Shown piece after piece: positions 10,709 to 20,380 of a stretch of 64,000 nt of DNA. Where the stretch lies: NCBI GenBank assembly GCA_014843695.1, contig CM026404.1:88015236-88079235 (forward strand). The letters are read 5' to 3'. The first letter of the stretch is position 1; every line of letters begins with the position of its first letter. The stretch comes from Archivesica marissinica (taxonomy: Eukaryota; Mollusca; Bivalvia; Venerida; Vesicomyidae). Under the pieces are notes generated by a model that had not been told where the DNA came from, made no database searches, and saw nothing but the letters and a program-made list of their open reading frames with translations. The translations under genes were made by a program, and so were the position numbers.

Positions 10709-10849
10709 ACAACTCGGTATGTCCTTCCTCCTAAGCAAGAATACTCGATCATACTTATAAATGAACAGCATCAATATAATTTCTTGGAACAAATCACAGA
10801 CTTGGAATCGAGGATGAAAGAAATGCAATACAGACTGACTCACCTGTGA
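10709..10849 (+). CDS. possible terminal exon encoding a coiled-coil C-terminus (unidentified)
   Basis: A candidate only. After CCTCCCAG, a plausible splice acceptor ending at 10708, 46 codons run to a TGA at 10847. Unlike other frames nearby, the peptide is not low-complexity. Its last 25 residues (LEQITDLESRMKEMQYRLTH then L) have hydrophobic residues at heptad spacing, as in a coiled coil. I do not recognise the family. Against it: the upstream 'intron' would be a minisatellite, the polypyrimidine tract is weak, and no other exon is visible. A poly(A)-signal-like AATAAA occurs only in the SINE C tail near 11175. Confidence 0.25.
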   Translation, partial: TTRYVLPPKQEYSIILINEQHQYNFLEQITDLESRMKEMQYRLTHL

Positions 10850-10984
10850 CCTATGATGATTTAATTGGATGAGTGTTTATTACATAGCTTAGAGACATCA
10901 TAGTGTGTGTATGCTATGCAACAAAGTGAGCACATCATTCAGTGGGTTACTTTCTGTGTATTCATATTATTAGTATATGGGGAA

Positions 10985-11209
10985 ATCAAGATTATTCTCA
11001 CCAATGTAATCGATCCTCGGACCGGGAAGTATGTGAGACGGTACGGTGGTCACCAGGTGGGTTTTCTCTGGGTACTCCGGTTTCCTCCCACACGAATGAC
11101 TACATTTACGCTTTCATCCGCGCCAACGAGAGTAATATAAGTTGTTAAAACTTGCTTCGCAATCGTTGTAAAATAAATAAAGTTAAAAAAAAGAAAAATA
11201 TCAAGATTA
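10985..11209 (+). mobile_element. SINE C, 5' truncated, with TSD
   Basis: ATCAAGATTA at 10985-10994 is repeated at 11200-11209. Between them is SINE C from the anticodon region onward: CGATCCTCGGACCGGGAAGT, GGTACTCCGGTTTCCTCCCA, TTTCATCCGCGCCAACGAGA, then the shared SINE B/C tail (TAATATAAGTTGTTAAAACT) and AAATAAATAAAGTTAAAAAA. Confidence 0.9.
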
Positions 11210-11336
11210 AACAACGGGAGGAGGGTGGGGTTCATCGGATAACCGAGATTTGTTGTCCTGGATTTCGGATAAGAATGTTAAAACCTTCACGTGTATTCGG
11301 TACTTTTAATAGTATATAACACATTTAGTCATCATA

Positions 11337-11631
11337 CAGACGGATCTGTAGTCCAGTGGTAACACGCTGGACTGGTAATCCAGGGATCGCAGGTTCGATC
11401 CCCCGTCTGACCCTAATAAAATTAACAGTCTTTCAGATGGGACTTTAAACCGAGGTCTCGTGTCGGTGCTTTACACCGTGCACGTAAAAGAACCAGAGGA
11501 GACTCTGGAATGGGTCTCTGTCTGTATCATTACACTATCCTCCAGAAATCTAAAATGACTAATCTCTTCAGGAGGCGTCGCTCATATGGGCAACCGGTAG
11601 CGACGATAAATAAACGTAAAACACACACAAA
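11337..11631 (+). mobile_element. SINE A, full-length, near-consensus
   Basis: Best full copy in the window (about 295 bp). Head CAGACGGATCTGTAGTCCAG with A-box, anticodon arm CTGGA-CTGGTAA-TCCAG (GGT at the anticodon position), B-box GGTTCGATCCC, then body and CGATAAATAAACGTAAAACA tail. An imperfect TSD, TAGTCATCAT/TAGTCATTAT, flanks it. The T-arm and acceptor do not pair fully, so it is not a working tRNA. Confidence 0.93.
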
Positions 11632-12008
11632 CTAGTCATTATTTCTAGCAAGTGTGTTAATGTTGGTAAACAATATTAGCTTAACAATATTGTATTGCAT
11701 ACATGTATATAATAACACAATAATAATACAACATAACACACACAAATGGGTTGGGCAACACGTTTTAACAAGGTTGAGTCCTTCCAAGGTAGCGAGTAAT
11801 GAAAATTATACAGAATTATATAACTGGCGAAATACAATTGTTTATTTACCTAACAGTTAATGGAAACATATATTTTGTTGGAAGATGGAAGAAAAAATAT
11901 GCTAGTGATACATTCTTTATAATATTATAATTATATTATATTAATGTTATTATTAATATTATTATAAAAAAATTATTCGCATAGACATGAAGTATCATGC
12001 ATAACAGA
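11632..12008. other. unannotated AT-rich stretch
   Basis: Contains an AT-only palindromic patch at 11915-11975 (TATAATATTATAATTATATT and similar). No gene recognised. Confidence 0.4.
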
Positions 12009-12252
12009 GCCAAGCTCTCCCTCCCTCTATCTCTCTCTCCTTCCCCCTATCTCTATCCCCCTCTCTCCCCTCTCTCCCTCCCTCCCTCTCCCTCTCTCCC
12101 CCTCTCTCTATCTCTTTCCTCCTCCCCCTCCTTCCTCTCCCTCTCGCGTGACTATGAATTTTCATCAGGAATGAGGTCTCGAGAGCGATTAATCTAACGT
12201 TCTAAACACTTGTTTCGCAATGGAGCTAATAATAAAGTTGTATAAACTAAGC
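12009..12252 (+). mobile_element. SINE B 3' half with expanded CT tract
   Basis: The CTCTCTCCCT tract that is about 15 bp in normal SINE B copies is about 135 bp here (12009-12143). The usual SINE B sequence follows: CATCAGGAATGAGGTCTCGA, then CACTTGTTTCGCAATGGAGC and TTGTATAAACTAA. The 5' part is missing, apparently replaced by the expansion. Confidence 0.75.
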
Positions 12253-12727
12253 ATCCCCAGCTGACAATGTACACCGCTTGTCTTGTCCAGGGGGGGGGGG
12301 GGTACATCACATAGATCTTACTTAACACTGCTCTATTAATCATGTAACACATTGAACTATTCAAACTAGTCTTTCATTTATAACTGTTTCTATTCTTTCC
12401 ATTGTTGCGGTAATTAATTGAACATCACCGACAGAGAAACAAAGTGATCTCATTCCAATATGTACGAGAGAGAATGGTAATTATTGCAAAGAACAGATTG
12501 AAGGATTGGAGGACATCTATTCCATCTCTTGTAAACATGCTGCCGCCAACTGGAGAAATAGTTGATTGATAATTCACGAACGCTTCGTTAGAGTGACAGA
12601 TATATTGTACTGTAGTACAGTCATGGTTTTATCGTGTTCGTCGGCGTATGAATATAAATGAACATATCTCTATTCATTAAGAGAGTAAATATACACTCTA
12701 TCACCCAATAAATAGTTCCGCCTTAAT
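12253..12727. other. unannotated stretch with poly-G
   Basis: Carries a run of 13 G at 12290-12302. Otherwise no recognisable element. Confidence 0.4.
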
Positions 12728-12976
12728 TAACTCCTGTGGAAGTCGTGATAGCGCAGTGGATGCGCGTTCGCTTCAGGTGCGAAAGGTCCGGAGTTCGAAC
12801 CCATCTGGAGCCGTTACGAATGTGCCCTTACGCAAGGCATTTAAATTCCACATGTATCTTCTCTCTCCCTCGTGGCGATGGCTTCCACCAGGAGTGAGTT
12901 CTCGAGAGTGATTGATATAAGTTGTAAGAACTTGTTTTGCAATCGAGCTAAAATAAATTTGTATTAACTAACTCCT
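12728..12976 (+). mobile_element. SINE B, full length, with TSD
   Basis: TAACTCCT at 12728-12735 and 12969-12976 flanks a complete SINE B. Head GTGGAAGTCGTGATAGCGCA, anticodon arm TTCGC-TTCAGGT-GCGAA (CAG, Leu-like), B-box GAGTTCGAACCC, body AAGGCATTTAAATTCCACAT and CCTCGTGGCGATGG, then tail AAAATAAATTTGTATTAAC. Confidence 0.93.
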
Positions 12977-13013
12977 AGTAGGCATTATGATATAACATAA
13001 TCGCCGTATACTA

Positions 13014-13324
13014 TGGACATGAACTGTGGATATATGACCTGTTATGGACATGAACTGTGGATATATGGCCTGTTGTGGACATGAACTGTGGATACATGGC
13101 CTGTTGTGGACATGAACTGTGGATATATGACCTGTTATGGACATGAACTGTGGATATATGACATGCTATGGACATGAACTGTGGATATATGACCTGTTGT
13201 GGACATGAACTGTGGATACATGGCCTGTTGTGGACATGAACTGTGGATATATGACCTGTTATGGACATGAACTGTGGATATATGACATGTTATGGACATG
13301 AACTGTGGATATATGACATGTTGT
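13014..13324 (+). repeat. 31-bp minisatellite (about 10 copies)
   Basis: Unit TATGGACATGAACTGTGGAT then ATATGACCTGT, with a few variants (ACATGGCC, GACATG). It begins about 40 bp after SINE B. The 85-codon minus-strand ORF is an artefact. Confidence 0.95.
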
Positions 13325-14162
13325 GGAACTTATACAGGATCATGCTGAACGCCACACCGTTTAATTAACTTTAAGGGCTTGCCACACCCACATGTCCTGG
13401 CATGGCGTTCGTATCGCGACAGAGAAAAGTTAATAAAACGTGGCGAAGACTCCACGAACGCAAACGAACATCCTGTCACATTTTTGCGTCCTCCATGACG
13501 TCATAAAAAGTAGTTTTTGCAATCAAGCAGATCATAGTTTGATGATGTTTTACCGTAGAACAAGAGACTGTTTGCATTTCTTATTGTGATTGTGTGTTTA
13601 TTTGAAAAAGACATTTTGTGAATTTATTGCAGTATTAATTGCTGCAATGAGTTAGTGAGTAAACAGTCCTACATGTCAGCTAGGATCCCTACGCGTTCCA
13701 TTTTGAACAGGTGTTCGTTTACATTGGGAAATTGTGAAAAACATTCATGGTGATGCCGAGTCCAACTATTTAGACATGAAAAATGTGACATTTTACTATC
13801 CAGGCATTTTTCAAAGTCTAAACGCTAAACCCAAATTACGCGTAGCATATTTTATATTCTAAAAAGTCGTTTTTATAAATTAAAATTGCTAACAAGATGA
13901 ACACACATACCGTTGTTTGAATTCTACATAGTCTATAACGTTTCTTGACACAATATTATACACGACATCAACGTTTAAATTTCATGGAAGAATTTCACCA
14001 TTCCATTTCGTCCATTTTGAATTGTTTGGTTATTACGAAAAGCCAAAATAGAAATCATTGGACGAAATTGCTTTGAAGATTTATCTCCTGAGCCATTACG
14101 GTGAACCAACTAAGATTTCGTTCAATATCCAATTGTTCATACGCATGCAATGTATTAACACA
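13325..14162. other. unannotated 0.84-kb stretch
   Basis: No ORF of note. Contains one CRE-type octamer TGACGTCA at 13496-13503. It might hold an old transposon, but I see no matching ends. Confidence 0.4.
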
Positions 14163-14165
14163 TAA

Positions 14166-14255
14166 TTAATAATAATACTAATAATAATAATAATAAAGAC
14201 TTTATTTAACGAGAGTACTCATTTAACAAAAGTTAATCTACCATGATTCATTCGG
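14166..14255 (-). mobile_element. retroposon 3'-end-like tail, copy 1
   Basis: On the minus strand ATGGTAGATTAACTTTTGTT leads to CTCTCGTTAAATAAAGTCTT and an (ATT)n run. The same unit occurs at 16921-17015. A shared sequence ending in a trinucleotide microsatellite is typical of a LINE or SINE 3' terminus. Confidence 0.55.
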
Positions 14256-14393
14256 ATTTCTTATGCTCAGAAAAGGTGGCAGAATCTCACATGTCGACTT
14301 CAAACAGCTAAATGATATGTACAACGGTAAGACAATACATGTACATTTGAAACGTTCTTAATATCTATATTTATTATTATTCTTAACACCAAT

Positions 14394-14537
14394 GCACACA
14401 TTTAAATTCCACGTTGCCTTTTCTCTCTCACTCATGGCGATGGATTCCATTAGGAATGAGGTATCAAGAGTGATTAATATAAGTTGTAAGAACTTGCTTC
14501 GCAATCGAGCTAAAATAAATTTGTATAAACTAAACAT
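14394..14537 (+). mobile_element. SINE B, 5' truncated
   Basis: Starts at CACATTTAAATTCCACGTTG and continues to AAATTTGTATAAACTAAAC with only a few substitutions (CTCATGGCGATGG, GAGGTATCAAGAGTG). Confidence 0.88.
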
Positions 14538-14839
14538 TTATAACTACTCATATCCGGAAAGCTTCAACATATTGGTCAGAAATCCCGCCATCGGATCAGG
14601 GCGGAAAGTGCTATGCGAAAATGAGGTTCAACGATAAGACCTCTAAATAACAGAAAACAATAATTTATGTAGAGGTCTTATATGTAGAACTAGGTGATGT
14701 CATGACTTACTGGTGTCTATCATCAACCAGAAACCATGGAGTTCACAGTAGGGTAGTGCATGTGCTATACGTGGATTCTTGTAATGGATAGTTCATCTAT
14801 TTACCATAGCACGAAGAAGGAGAAAATACACTGATGTGC
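14538..14839. other. unannotated stretch
   Basis: No gene or repeat recognised between SINE B and the next SINE A. Confidence 0.4.
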
Positions 14840-15154
14840 ATCCTGGGGTTGTGTGTGTTTTTACGTTTATTTATCGTCGCTACCGGTTGCCCATATGAGC
14901 GACGCCTCCTGAAGATATTAGTCATTTTAGATTTTGGAGGATAGTGCAATGATACAGACAGAGACCCATTCCAGAGTCTATGCTGGTTCTTTTACGTGCA
15001 CGGTGTAAAGCACCGACACGAGACCTCGGTTTAACGTCCCATCTGAAAGACTGTTAATTTTATTAAGGTCAGACGGGGGATCGAACCTGCGATCCCTGGA
15101 TTACCAGTCCAGTGTGTTGCCACTTGACTACAGATCTGTCTGTATCCTGGGGTT
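14840..15154 (-). mobile_element. SINE A, full length, with 11-bp TSD
   Basis: ATCCTGGGGTT at 14840-14850 and 15144-15154 flanks a minus-strand full SINE A. It has a complete head (ACAGACAGATCTGTAGTCAA on the minus strand), B-box GGTTCGATCCC and the standard tail. The clean TSD makes this a well-supported retroposition. Confidence 0.95.
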
Positions 15155-15162
15155 CTTAAGAC

Positions 15163-15640
15163 ATATATAAGGTTGTATATACGTAAATAGGCAGAAGTGC
15201 ATCCGCGGTCCAAATGTAGTCTCAATAACTAATATAGTTCATTTTTCTATTTGGTAAAAATGCATTTTCATGACAGGCAGTGTATAGTTTTTGTGTTTTT
15301 TGAGAAATTATGTGACTTGAGAAGACTTCAGACTAGTTGATGTATAGAAAAGATGTGGTATAACAATTCAGGCCATTGCAAAATGAAGGTTGGTATACTG
15401 TATTATTTGGCGGAGGAATACAGTGTGTAAACACAGTGACGTTATTCACAGGTGAGCACTGGCTGTGGAAAACATTATAATTGGAAGAGTTTTGCTCTTT
15501 TAGAGTTTTATTTGAATACCTCTTCACATTGGATGTGGTATGAGAAGAAATGAAAGATTGGAAATATAAATGAACAGACTGTATGTTTTTATTTTTTACT
15601 ATGTATTTAATAGGCGATTTATTTGTTGTTTACAACCATA
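15163..15640. repeat. dispersed repeat U, copy 1
   Basis: About 450 bp shared with 48165-48604, at roughly 85-90% identity by eye. Shared landmarks are CATGACAGGCAGTGTATAGT, GAAATTATGTGACTTGAGA, TTGGCGGAGGAATACAGTGT and GTGACGTTATTCACA. No clear terminal repeats, TSD or transposase. A 61-64 codon minus-strand ORF is present in both copies but its residues differ too freely for me to call it a gene. Confidence 0.75.
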
Positions 15641-15715
15641 AGACGTGGTCATGACGTAGGATAATCGCCATCCGATTGCCGGTCATCCATCATACTGAGT
15701 ATGTGCCATGTTCTA

Positions 15716-15983
15716 TCCCGTCCTTAGCCCGTACACGAACAATATATCCCGTCCTCAGCCCGTACACGAACAGTATAGCTCGTCCTTAGCCCGTACACGA
15801 ACAGTATATCCCGTCCTCAGCCCGTACACGAACAGTATATCCCGTCCTCAGCCCGTACACGAACAGTATATCCCGTCCTTAGCCCGTACACGAACTGTAT
15901 ATCCCGTCCTCAGCCCGTACACGAACAGTATATCCCGTCCTTAGCCCGTACACGAACAGTATATCCCGTCCTCAGCCCGTACA
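15716..15983 (+). repeat. 31-bp minisatellite (about 9 copies)
   Basis: Unit CCCGTCCTCAGCCCGTACAC then GAACAGTATAT; the main variant is CTTAG for CTCAG. It is unrelated in sequence to the 31-bp array at 13014. Confidence 0.95.
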
Positions 15984-16296
15984 GTCCGCACGATGTAGTA
16001 GTGGTACGGACGTAATTACAACACACTGAGGTCGACACATGTACTAGGTGATAACGGCATAGACGTAGGCGACGCTGGGGAGACGCGCAGTCCACATGTA
16101 TACACGTGCTTACAGTTGTTACTACGTCACTCTCGTCGGTTTCCGAGGTGTCTGTATGTCAACGCCGTTCGAGTAACGTTTGTACGGAGTTCACAAATAG
16201 TCATTTTATTCAGTTCTGGTCAGAACGCGGTAGCTCGGCGTTTGTTTTGAACAGTCCTAAGCAATCGTGACGGCTTTGCGCTCAATGAAGTTAGAT
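15984..16296. other. unannotated stretch
   Basis: Slightly more GC-rich than its surroundings, with no recognisable coding frame or repeat. Confidence 0.4.
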
Positions 16297-16566
16297 TAAC
16301 TAAGAATAGTCTACAAATATATAGGCACACATGTGAGATATAGGCCTAACGGTAAATATGTACAATAACTCGTGTTATTCAGGATACACTAGTTGTATTA
16401 CGCATGAATGTTATGAATAGTTATGTCAACAAACCGCGTATACGACGTTTGTTTATTAGTTGAAATACTCAGTATTTGAGGCAAAAATATGGAAATAATT
16501 ATACCATATAATAGGAAAATACATTCTGTAGAAATGTGTGTTTTCACTGATGTAGTGTCGTTTTAA
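16297..16566 (+). mobile_element. MITE-H, right half
   Basis: Aligns with the 3' half of MITE-H from TTAGATTAACTAAGAATAGT through CAACAAACCGCGTATACGAC to the right end CTGATGTAGTGTCGTTTTAA. The left half is missing. Confidence 0.8.
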
Positions 16567-16920
16567 ATAATACTTCTTAATTGTATAGTTAGATACTTTT
16601 AAATGAGTATTAGCTTGATCTTGCTTTGAGGCATTGACTTATTCATATTAGCTTTCTGTGTTCATACGTGAACACTTATTCGATCGTTCACTTAAACAAA
16701 CATCTATTTTTTATAAATAAAATTAAATTTTAGGCTATTAGGTTTTTAAGATAGAAAACGATGCAATCGTCCGCTAAATGACGCTATAACGTCATGTTTA
16801 GACTACCAAAAATGACGTCATAAAAGACGACATAAATACGTCACTGAGAGCTTGAGTTTGGTACCATACTTGCAAAGCAATGAGAAATAAAATGTGTTAT
16901 TCCACTGGTTTTAGCTGCTT
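16567..16920. other. unannotated stretch with CRE-like octamer
   Basis: TGACGTCA at 16813-16820 lies close to further ACGTCA-like strings (16790-16845). No promoter or gene can be tied to it. Confidence 0.4.
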
Positions 16921-17015
16921 TAATATAATAATATTAATAATAATAATAATAATAATAAAGACTTTATTTAACGAGAGAACTCATTTGAACAATTAAATCA
17001 ATCTACCATGGGGCC
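16921..17015 (-). mobile_element. retroposon 3'-end-like tail, copy 2
   Basis: Same unit as 14166-14255: on the minus strand CATGGTAGATTGATTTAATT leads through CTCTCGTTAAATAAAGTCTT into (ATT)n. The two copies share the block next to the microsatellite and diverge away from it, as 5'-truncated retroposons do. Confidence 0.55.
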
Positions 17016-17307
17016 CTCGACAAATTAAAACATGAAATAGCACAATAAAACATGTAAACAGTAACCAGTAAATCTTTCATAGGAAATACGATATAATATA
17101 ATATAAGCTGCAAGAACTAATACTTATATTCATGTAGGCCTATATATGTATATTATCGGTATATTAGGTTATTGGTCTGTTCTTTGCATCACATAATATA
17201 TAAAACTTTGAAGTGTGGAACAAAATGTGCTGTTTTGATGTGACAATGGAGGGAATTCCACAAGTGTGACCCTGAATATATGAAATATTTCCTAAAAACT
17301 TAATATA

Positions 17308-17592
17308 ATGCCTGATACTGATATAGCAGACAACCCAGATATAATGCATACTCCTGCTTCATATAATAATATTCATTCTACTTCAAACACGAAACATGTT
17401 GAAATAAACGCCACTTTTGAAAACGAGCGTCCGGCACATGATCGATTTACTGCTGTTAGACGAGAGAACGAGGTCTCCTAGTTTATAGACAGTATCGATC
17501 CAGATACTAATGAACTGAATTTACGTGACTATTTAAAACATGGCAGCAAAGATGCAACTAACATTACTAGAATAGAATATGTTTTACTGTAA
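17308..17592 (+). pseudogene. unidentified 94-codon reading frame broken by one TAG
   Basis: ATG at 17308 opens 57 codons, then a single TAG (17479-17481), then 36 further codons in the same frame ending at TAA 17590-17592. Composition is protein-like on both sides of the stop: PDTDIADNPDIMHTP, HVEINATFENERPAHDRFTA, and after it FIDSIDPDTNELNLRDYLKH. It is acidic and polar, with no signal peptide or membrane segment and one N-x-T site. I do not recognise the family; it could be the cytoplasmic tail of a larger protein. It may be a pseudogene, a retrocopy fragment, an exon with a base error, or chance. Confidence 0.35.
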
Positions 17593-18125
17593 AATCGGCA
17601 ATAATCTTGCCTTTGGCAATACAATATACATGCATAATGTTATATACATGGCATGAGGAACACAATGTAATATATATTCTAACACGACCCAGCTAATAAC
17701 ATACTTGTAGAGTAAACTCTACCTTGGGTTATTCTGCGATATACCTACCTACCGTGTTTTGGCTCTTCCATTTATACAATGCGTGTAAAGTTTTATGAAT
17801 GAAAGTCACGTGATGTTTGTAAATACTACCGTGGGAATTAGCGGAAGTGAGCTATTTTTAGAATCAGATAATCTCTTGTCCGTCTTATTTTTCTGTTAAG
17901 TAACGTTTCAGTTACTATTCTGTACAGTTTTATTTGACAAATTAAATAAAATTATTGATCAGTTACAACTTTTGTTCATGTATGCACTAGATTGATATTT
18001 TCCATTAAAAATAAGGTCATCACCCCTTACGCGGGAGGAAATTTCGAAAGCCAAATGCAGCGGAGTAGCACCACGTTTGAAGAATATACTCCTTTGATTC
18101 TCGTCTAAAATTAGTAGAAGTAAGT
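17593..18125. other. unannotated stretch, possibly part of a foldback element
   Basis: TTGGGTTATTCTGCGATATA near 17726 resembles the arm of the inverted repeat at 18137, and TTCTAACACGAC near 17676 resembles (inverted) GTCGTGTTAGAATCGAAATA just left of it. The whole of 17.67-18.30 kb could be one element. No ORF of interest. Confidence 0.4.
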
Positions 18126-18136
18126 CGTGTTAGAAT

Positions 18137-18303
18137 CGAAATAATAAGTATCAACCGTAGTATATCGCAGAATAACCCGAGTTTGAAGTTCGTATGCGTA
18201 GAAATATATCACGAAAGCCTCGGCCTTCGTGATATATTTCTACGCATAAGAACTTCAAACTCGGGTTATTCTGCGACATACCACGGTTGATACTTATTAC
18301 TTC
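18137..18303. repeat. long inverted repeat (foldback, arms about 80 bp)
   Basis: The left arm GAAATAATAAGTATCAACCG ... GCAGAATAACCCGAGTTTGA ... GTAGAAATATATCACGAA is mirrored with few mismatches by the right arm ending GGTTGATACTTATTACTTC. Only a few bases separate them at 18217-18224. RNA or single-stranded DNA would form a near-perfect hairpin; this is MITE or foldback-transposon architecture. Confidence 0.9.
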
Positions 18304-18673
18304 TTAAATATAATACTAATATTTAAAGCAACGATAAAGCAGCTAAGAAGTTATATTGTCAAAAAGCGAAACCAATTCGTCTTGTTGTGATAATACATAG
18401 TATGCTATAGCATCAATGTAATGCCGTTATGTTGGTATAAATGTTTCATATAATGATTACTATGTTATGATGATGGCGTCAGCAGTGTCACCGAGCTGAC
18501 ACACGCTTAAAAGGCCCTGGGTACACCCAACTGCCAAAATAGACATTATATAGACGTGATCTTAGTAGAAACCACAACCAGCAGCACAGCAAATTAATAG
18601 AATTGTTATTCTTGGAGATAGCGAAAATATTTGCATCTGATCCATTACCTACACGGAAATCGTGTATTTCTTC
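18304..18673. other. unannotated stretch
   Basis: No element or gene recognised. Confidence 0.4.
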
Positions 18674-18943
18674 GAACAAATGACTGTCCGATTAGCGCAG
18701 TGGTTAGAGCGCTCGCATTTCACAAATGCAACCCGGTTTCGATCCTCGGACCAGGCAGTATGTGAGATTGTACGGTGATCGCCAGATCGGACAGGTGGAT
18801 TTTCTCCGGGTATGGTTTTCTCCCCACACGAATGACCATACTTACGTTTTCATCCGCGCCAACGAGAGTGATTAATATAAGTTGTTAACACTTGTTTCGC
18901 AATACTTATATAATAAATAATAGAAAGTTTAAATGAACAAATG
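18674..18943 (+). mobile_element. SINE C, full length, with TSD
   Basis: GAACAAATG at 18674-18682 and 18935-18943. Head CTGTCCGATTAGCGCAGTGG (A-box), anticodon loop TTCACAA (CAC, Val-like), B-box TTTCGATCC, body with TTTTCTCCGGGTATGG and TTTTCATCCGCGCCAACGAG. The 3' domain AGTGATTAATATAAGTTGTT is shared with SINE B. Confidence 0.93.
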
Positions 18944-19275
18944 TACAGTGTCAGATATAAACACACATCAACGGAGACCTTTCAACAGGCACAATTATAA
19001 TATTGACACATTCGAAAATAAATCGCCTGACGCAATTGCAGCTGCTCTCAGTCCAAATGTGCGCAACTAATATTACCCCCATGGGAATAAATTTAACCAG
19101 TTGCAAACCATATTGGAGCATTTCAATGATAGAATCATATAAATAATTAACGTGTCTATATATGCACGGGATTGCAGAGGGATGCCCAAGTGCACCATAA
19201 CTCAATACAATGCAAAGAATAACATTGTAACTTATGAATCATACAACACTGCAGAAACAGAACTACCACTTAATA
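18944..19275. other. unannotated stretch with 84-codon minus-strand ORF
   Basis: An ORF at 18951-19205 (minus) is not low-complexity but shows no recognisable motif and no neighbouring exons. I treat it as chance. Confidence 0.35.
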
Positions 19276-19564
19276 CAGACGGATCTGTAGTCCAGTGGTA
19301 ACACACTAGACTGGTAATCCAGGGATCGCAGGTTCGATCCCCCGTCTGACCCTAATACAATTAACAGTCTTTCAGATGGGACGTTAAACCGAGGTCTCGT
19401 GTCGGAGCTGTACACCGTGCACGTAAAAGAACCAGAGGAGACTCTGGAATGGATCTCTGTCTGTATCATTGCACTATCCTCCAACATCTAAAATGACCAA
19501 TCTCTCCAGGAGGCGTCGCTCATATGGGCAACCGGTAGCGACGATAAATAAACGTAAAACACAC
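19276..19564 (+). mobile_element. SINE A, full length
   Basis: Complete head (CAGACGGATCTGTAGTCCAG), B-box GGTTCGATCCC, body and CGATAAATAAACGTAAAACA tail, with minor changes only. I could not see a convincing TSD. Confidence 0.92.
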
Positions 19565-19930
19565 GATCATTTACTTTGGAGAAGGCTTCGAACAAATAAA
19601 AACATAAACTAAATTATGAATGCAGAGTTAAATGTTGGTAAGATTCTCTTTACCGATGAGAGAATTGTAGAAGTCTTAAAACCCATTACAAGTATAAATG
19701 GTACCGCGCATGAACACCGTAAATAATTCACTTGCTGATCTCTGTGTGATTAAAGCGCCAGAGTCATAGTTTGTATGAAAATCGCAAGGACGAGGTTAGT
19801 AAGATTTTAAAATCCCTGAAAATGCAACATATCCATGTTAAGAGAGAATGTAGTATATGGCACTACTTCTCTGTGCAAAGCTATTATAGCGCCGTTAAAA
19901 GCAATTACTTATTCAACATGAAATTATCCC
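19565..19930. other. unannotated stretch
   Basis: No gene or repeat recognised; the short ORF from 19771 runs into SINE B. Confidence 0.4.
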
Positions 19931-20160
19931 AAACAAATGGAAGTCGTGATAGCGCAGTGCGAAACGCCCGGAGTTCGAGCCCCCGCTGGAGCCGTTACGA
20001 TTGTGCACTTAGGCAAGGCATTTAAATTCCACTTTGCCTCTTCTCTCTCCCTCGTGGCGATGGATTCCATCAGGAATGAGGTCTCGAGAGTGATTAATAT
20101 AAGTTGTAAGAACTTGTTTCGCAATGGAGCTAAAATAAATTTGTATAAACGAAACAAATG
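19931..20160 (+). mobile_element. SINE B with TSD and deleted anticodon arm
   Basis: AAACAAATG at 19931-19939 and 20152-20160. The head GGAAGTCGTGATAGCGCAGT jumps directly to CGAAACGCCCGGAGTTCGAG, losing about 20 bp of the anticodon stem-loop while both promoter boxes remain. Body and tail are near consensus. Confidence 0.93.
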
Positions 20161-20380
20161 AAAAGTGGCCTTATATAAACGTGGTGGCAAAAGTAAGTCC
20201 AACACATACAATGTCAGGCCTACCTAATTCCTATTCTTACCCTGCCTAAATAAATAAATTATTCGGAGAAAATCCTGCTCGATCGTTTGCAAGCTCTCTT
20301 GGCAGTTAATGCACTGCACTGTCATGCCTTTTGCCCAACAGTACAGTTTTCAAGATGGACACAGTTGTATCATTCCTACA

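Noticed and set aside
11337..11410. Functional tRNA-Thr gene
   Set aside because: The anticodon arm pairs, but T-arm and acceptor do not, and the sequence continues into the SINE body in every copy.
13496..16820. CRE octamers (TGACGTCA) as promoters
   Set aside because: Two isolated 8-mers without a gene, TATA box or conserved context.
18951..19205. 84-codon minus ORF as a gene
   Set aside because: No recognisable family or splice context; length is within chance for this much DNA.
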